A DNA stretch of 9,222 bases from Syntrophorhabdus sp. PtaB.Bin184. Lineage in GTDB: Bacteria; Desulfobacterota; Syntrophorhabdia; Syntrophorhabdales; Syntrophorhabdaceae. Both the position numbers and the translations under genes were made by a program. The stretch lies in assembly GCA_002067555.1 (NCBI GenBank), contig MVQQ01000112.1, positions 1 to 9,222 on the forward strand, given 5' to 3'. The notes beneath the pieces are model-generated. The model made no database searches, was not told the origin of the DNA, and saw only the letters and a program-made list of their open reading frames with translations. Each line of letters opens with the position of its first letter. Position 1 is the first letter of the stretch. Of this stretch, positions 7,001-9,222 are shown one piece after another.

Positions 7001-8193
7001 AAATGGACGGCCGGCGAAGGAGGATCTACGTGCCGTACATGTCGGATCACTCCCATGCCCTTGCCGCTGCTTTTCGCTCCTGTGGAGTGGACGCGCAGGT
7101 CATGAAGGAATCGACGGAGGAAACGGTACTGCTGGGGCGGAAGTTTACCTCGGGAAAGGAGTGCTACCCGTGCATCCTCACGACGGGCGACATGTTGAGG
7201 ACGGTTCGCGGTGAGGGTTTCGACCCCGAACGGAGCGCCTTCTTCATGCCTTCCGGCGAAGGACCGTGCCGGTTCGGCCAGTACAACCGTTTCCATAGGA
7301 TGGTCCTCGACGAGGCCGGTTTTGCCGGTGTTCCCATTTATGCACCCAACCAGGACCACCGGTTTTACAAGGAGTTCAACATAGTCGGGGGCAGGTTCAC
7401 CCGCCTCGGCTGGCGGGCCGTCGTATCGGTGGACCTCCTGACGAAGATCCTTCACGAGACGCGCCCCTACGAGAAAGTGCCGGGGACAACGGACGCGGTT
7501 TACGCAGAGGCGCTTGCCGCGGTCTGCCGGTGCATCGAGACGGGCGCGAAGGACATCGATGTAGTGCTCAAGGACGTCCTCGGGAAGTTCAGGGCCATAG
7601 AATGCCGCCAGGAGAAGAAGCCGACGATAGGTCTTGTGGGCGAGATCTACATACGGTCCAACAAGTTCAGCAACTCCCAGCTCATACGGACCGTCGAGGA
7701 CTTGGGAGGTGTGGTGTGGCTCGCACCCGTGTGCGAATGGATATCCTACGTGAACTACACGGGCAAGAGGAAGAGCAAAAAGAGGGACACCCTGCTCGGC
7801 GTCCTCGGTTTCGTCATAACCGAGTATATCCAGAGCAAGGACGAGCACCTGATGGAAGACATCTTCGTACCCTTTATCAAGTACGGGCCTGAGCCGAAGA
7901 TAAAGGACATCCTGGAAAAGGCGAGCCCTTACATCCACGACAGCTTCGAAGGAGAGGCGGTGCTCACCGTCGGGAAGAGCGTCGATTTCGTTCACAAGGG
8001 GGTCGCGGGGATCATCAACGCCATGCCTTTCACCTGCATGCCGGGTACCGTGTCGAGCGCCATCATGAAGCTCATCCAGCAGAACCATGACATACCGGTC
8101 ATCAACATAGCCTACGACGGCCAGGGTGTCACGAACATCCTGACAAGGCTGGAGGCGTTCATGCACCAGGTGAGGGAGCACATAAGGGATTAG
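4048..8193 (+). CDS. Giant acyl-CoA dehydratase activase: two ATPase domains fused to dehydratase-like halves
   Basis: A 1381-residue single-chain protein of the BadF/BadG/BcrA/HgdC (archerase) superfamily. Domains in order: ATPase 1 (residues about 1-265) with GIDIGS (5-10), TTGTGAK (58-64), DIGGEDSK (97-104), cysteines C129 and C168; ATPase 2 (about 313-572) with GVDVGS (317-322), EIGGQDSK (414-421), C439 and C479; a linker with C596, C599, C603 and C622; a DUF2229/COG3580-like dehydratase half (about 657-970) with C709, C751 and C923; and a COG3581-like half (about 991-1381) with C1039, C1042, C1074 and C1330. In HgdC-type enzymes ATP hydrolysis drives a low-potential electron from a [4Fe-4S] cluster into the dehydratase or reductase partner. 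The order and length match a widespread family usually called acyl-CoA dehydratase activase; its substrate is, as far as I know, unassigned. There is no signal peptide or membrane segment, so it is cytoplasmic. No ferredoxin, CoA ligase or CoA transferase gene is adjacent. The ATG at 4048 is chosen for its GGGGGA site and family-like N terminus. Its TAG is immediately followed by the next ATG. Confidence 0.92.
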   Translation: MYRLGIDIGSVSVNVAVVNENGKVVKSQYIRHKGKPFVVAKEAIEEAAGAYEVEFIATTGTGAKVFASLVGAAFVNEIVAISRAMGKLYPSTGSVVDIGGEDSKLIVFEPSGRKGFPLRVKDFSMNALCAAGTGAFLDQQASRLRFTIEEFSEVALKARNIPRIAGRCTVFAKSDMIHLQQIATPDYEIVAGLCYALARNFKGNIAKGKDVRTPVAFIGGVAANAGMRTALREVFGLTDDTFFVPENFTSVGAAGAVYAVLEDPSLKVPFAGLDGLNAYLNEERQEATHEPLSLSAANMNVAYDMKPVTRGIKVYLGVDVGSISTNLVLIDQGRNVLAKRYLMTEGRPLEAVKRGLAEIGAEVGDMVEIIGAGTTGSGRYLTADFIGADIVRNEITAQAQAAIAIDPRVDTIFEIGGQDSKYISIDNGVIVDFEMNKACAAGTGSFLEEQAERLDISIKEEFGALALKSKRPVKMGERCTVFIESDVIHQQQRGAAREDIVSGLAYSIVQNYLNKVVVDRRVGRRIFFQGGTAFNKGVVAAFEKVLGMPITVPPHHDVTGAIGVAILAMKEKTWEKSGFKGFDLSKRSYTVETFECKGCENLCEIRKVTVENETPLYYGSRCEKYDVVRRGEKKEMADLFSMREEILNEIYDRKAGKPTIGIPKVLHMHELLPFWKSFLTELGFHVVVSDKTNKKTVRDGVENIIVESCFPIKLAHGHVMNLLQKGIDNIFIPSVISLSKPSKHARNSFACPYAQSLPYTIKGSINFDDRQARILTPIIRFGEGDEAVLANLVEHFKPFGKSKRSVRKAFEAARHVQDSFYRRLTEMGRAFLDEMRPDDKVMVVVGRPYNSADPGANLNIHKKLMNLGVPAIPMDMLPVNDVTEDSVDLEHMYWGYGQKILKAARAVKNNRNLYAIYVTSFGCGPDSFISHFFKRIMGNKPYLSLEIDEHSADAGIVTRLEAFLDSITNARFDDGIIERRTIPFEMDGRRRRIYVPYMSDHSHALAAAFRSCGVDAQVMKESTEETVLLGRKFTSGKECYPCILTTGDMLRTVRGEGFDPERSAFFMPSGEGPCRFGQYNRFHRMVLDEAGFAGVPIYAPNQDHRFYKEFNIVGGRFTRLGWRAVVSVDLLTKILHETRPYEKVPGTTDAVYAEALAAVCRCIETGAKDIDVVLKDVLGKFRAIECRQEKKPTIGLVGEIYIRSNKFSNSQLIRTVEDLGGVVWLAPVCEWISYVNYTGKRKSKKRDTLLGVLGFVITEYIQSKDEHLMEDIFVPFIKYGPEPKIKDILEKASPYIHDSFEGEAVLTVGKSVDFVHKGVAGIINAMPFTCMPGTVSSAIMKLIQQNHDIPVINIAYDGQGVTNILTRLEAFMHQVREHIRD

Positions 8194-9222
8194 ATGGACG
8201 ATCCGCTGACCGGCGTAGTTATCATCATAGTGCTGCTCATCCTGAACGGGATCTTCTCAGCCGCCGAGACAGCCATCGTCGCCTCGCGCAAGAGCAAGAT
8301 AAAGGAGCTTCTCCGGAAGAGGAAGGACCGCAAGACCGAGATGCTCCTCAATCTCAAGGAGAACCCGGAGCGCTTCCTTTCGACGGTCCAGATAGGCATC
8401 ACCCTCTTCGGTACTCTGGCCTCCGCGGTCGGCGGACTCATGGCCGTGAAGTATCTCATGCCCGTCATCGCCAGGGTGGAGTTTCTCAGACCCTTTGCGG
8501 AATCCATCGCGGTTGCGGTCGTCGTCTGTATCCTCACGTATCTTTTCATCGTGTTTGGAGAACTGGTCCCGAAGTACCTGGGCCTCAGCTACAAGGAAAG
8601 GGCGGCACTCGCGGTCCTGCCCTTCTTCAATCTGGTGTCGCGGGTTTTTTCCATATTCGTCAACTTCCTTTCCGTCACGACCTTGTTCCTCGTCAAGACC
8701 CTGAACCTCAGCAAGGGGGAGGAACACATCGGTGAGGCGGAGATCAAGATCCTCCTGGAAGAGGGGAGGCGCAAGGGCGTCTTCGACAAGACCGAAGAGG
8801 AACTCATCAACAGGGTCTTCCATTTCAGCGACCGTTCCGTGAGGGAGGTCATGGTACCGCGTCCCAACGTATATGCAATCGATGTCGAGGACAGCAGGGA
8901 CAACATCCTGAACTACATCATAGGCAACGAGTTCTCCCGCTACCCCGTGTACCGGGACAATTTCGACAACGTTATCGGTTTCGTCTATCAAAAGGACATA
9001 ACACGGCATATCTGGAGGACGCAGGAGCCCTTCGAGCTGGAGAAGATCCTGAAGCGCCCCTTCTTCGTCCCCGCCACCATGGAGGTCAGCGTCCTGCTGA
9101 AGCAAATGCAGCGCACGCGCCGCCACCTGGCGGTCGTCATCGACGAATACGGCTCGGCCGTCGGCATCATCACCCTCGAAGACATCATGGAAGAGATCTT
9201 CGGCGAGATCATGGACGAGACC
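8194..9222 (+). CDS. CNNM/CorC-family membrane protein with DUF21 and CBS domains (3' end outside window)
   Basis: The first 343 residues are present and the frame is still open at the window edge. The N-terminal DUF21 (CNNM) membrane domain covers about residues 1-170: FSAAETAIVASRKSKIKELL (21-40), FLSTVQIGITLFGTLASAVG (61-80) and FGELVPKYLGL (121-131) are family hallmarks, with hydrophobic segments near 6-21, 66-85, 104-121 and 138-168. A cytoplasmic linker (EAEIKILLEEG, 181-191) leads into a CBS pair beginning at VREVMVPR (216-223) and continuing to VVIDEYGSAVGIITLEDIME (314-333). A CorC-HlyC transporter-associated C-terminal domain would be expected beyond the edge. Relatives are linked to Mg2+/Co2+ transport or resistance; often annotated as hemolysin-like, without good evidence of haemolytic activity. 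The ATG directly follows the activase TAG with no gap, and AAGGGA at 8184-8189 can serve as its ribosome binding site, so the two genes are very likely co-transcribed and coupled. Confidence 0.93.
   Translation, partial: MDDPLTGVVIIIVLLILNGIFSAAETAIVASRKSKIKELLRKRKDRKTEMLLNLKENPERFLSTVQIGITLFGTLASAVGGLMAVKYLMPVIARVEFLRPFAESIAVAVVVCILTYLFIVFGELVPKYLGLSYKERAALAVLPFFNLVSRVFSIFVNFLSVTTLFLVKTLNLSKGEEHIGEAEIKILLEEGRRKGVFDKTEEELINRVFHFSDRSVREVMVPRPNVYAIDVEDSRDNILNYIIGNEFSRYPVYRDNFDNVIGFVYQKDITRHIWRTQEPFELEKILKRPFFVPATMEVSVLLKQMQRTRRHLAVVIDEYGSAVGIITLEDIMEEIFGEIMDET

Noticed and set aside
4477..8181. A 1234-codon open frame on the minus strand, opposite the activase gene
   Set aside because: It is in exact codon register with the activase, so it stays open only because TTA, CTA and TCA codons are avoided over that stretch; it closes at the TTA codon at 4477. 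Its translation shows no recognisable motifs, whereas the plus-strand frame is full of family signatures.
8257..9126. A 289-codon minus-strand frame opposite the CNNM/CorC gene
   Set aside because: The plus strand from 8194 translates into an unmistakable DUF21-CBS protein, so this is another shadow.

Overview
The window looks like chromosomal DNA of a GC-rich, anaerobic bacterium, most likely a deltaproteobacterium / Desulfobacterota relative (for example a syntrophic or sulfate-reducing lineage). This guess rests on the gene content: a gene for precorrin-2 dehydrogenase, a CcsA-type cytochrome c assembly gene, hemA and hemC in one run, next to a very large oxygen-sensitive-type acyl-CoA dehydratase activase. 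No rRNA, tRNA or other taxonomic marker is present, so the assignment is an inference.

Left arm (30-3902, all on the minus strand, read right to left): acylphosphatase (acyP), precorrin-2 dehydrogenase / siroheme synthase N-domain, CcsA cytochrome c biogenesis protein, glutamyl-tRNA reductase (hemA) and hydroxymethylbilane synthase (hemC). The genes touch or overlap at every junction (17-nt overlap if the TTG start is right, 4-nt ATGA overlap, 2-nt gap, 38-nt overlap), so they form one tightly packed tetrapyrrole/cytochrome operon. HemA makes glutamate-1-semialdehyde, HemC makes hydroxymethylbilane, the dehydrogenase takes the siroheme branch, and CcsA handles heme for c-type cytochromes. AcyP has no obvious metabolic link to the rest. 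The operon probably continues past base 1.

Divergent spacer (3903-4047, 145 bp): holds overlapping -10-like elements for the two directions and an imperfect TTGT-N12-ACAA inverted repeat lying on both of them, a candidate shared operator.

Right arm (4048-9222, plus strand): a 1381-residue protein that joins two complete ATPase (archerase-type, BadF/BcrA/HgdC family) domains, a cysteine-rich linker and two 2-hydroxyacyl-CoA dehydratase-like halves. Both ATPase domains keep the cysteine pair which in HgdC holds the subunit-bridging [4Fe-4S] cluster, so one chain may contain a whole ATP-driven low-potential electron-transfer machine with its acceptor. This is the most interesting object here; the family is known from genomes, but its substrate cannot be read from this sequence. 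Its stop codon is directly followed by the ATG of a CNNM/CorC-family membrane protein (DUF21 plus CBS domains), which runs off the right edge.

There is no mobile element, CRISPR array, RNA gene or clear terminator in the window.
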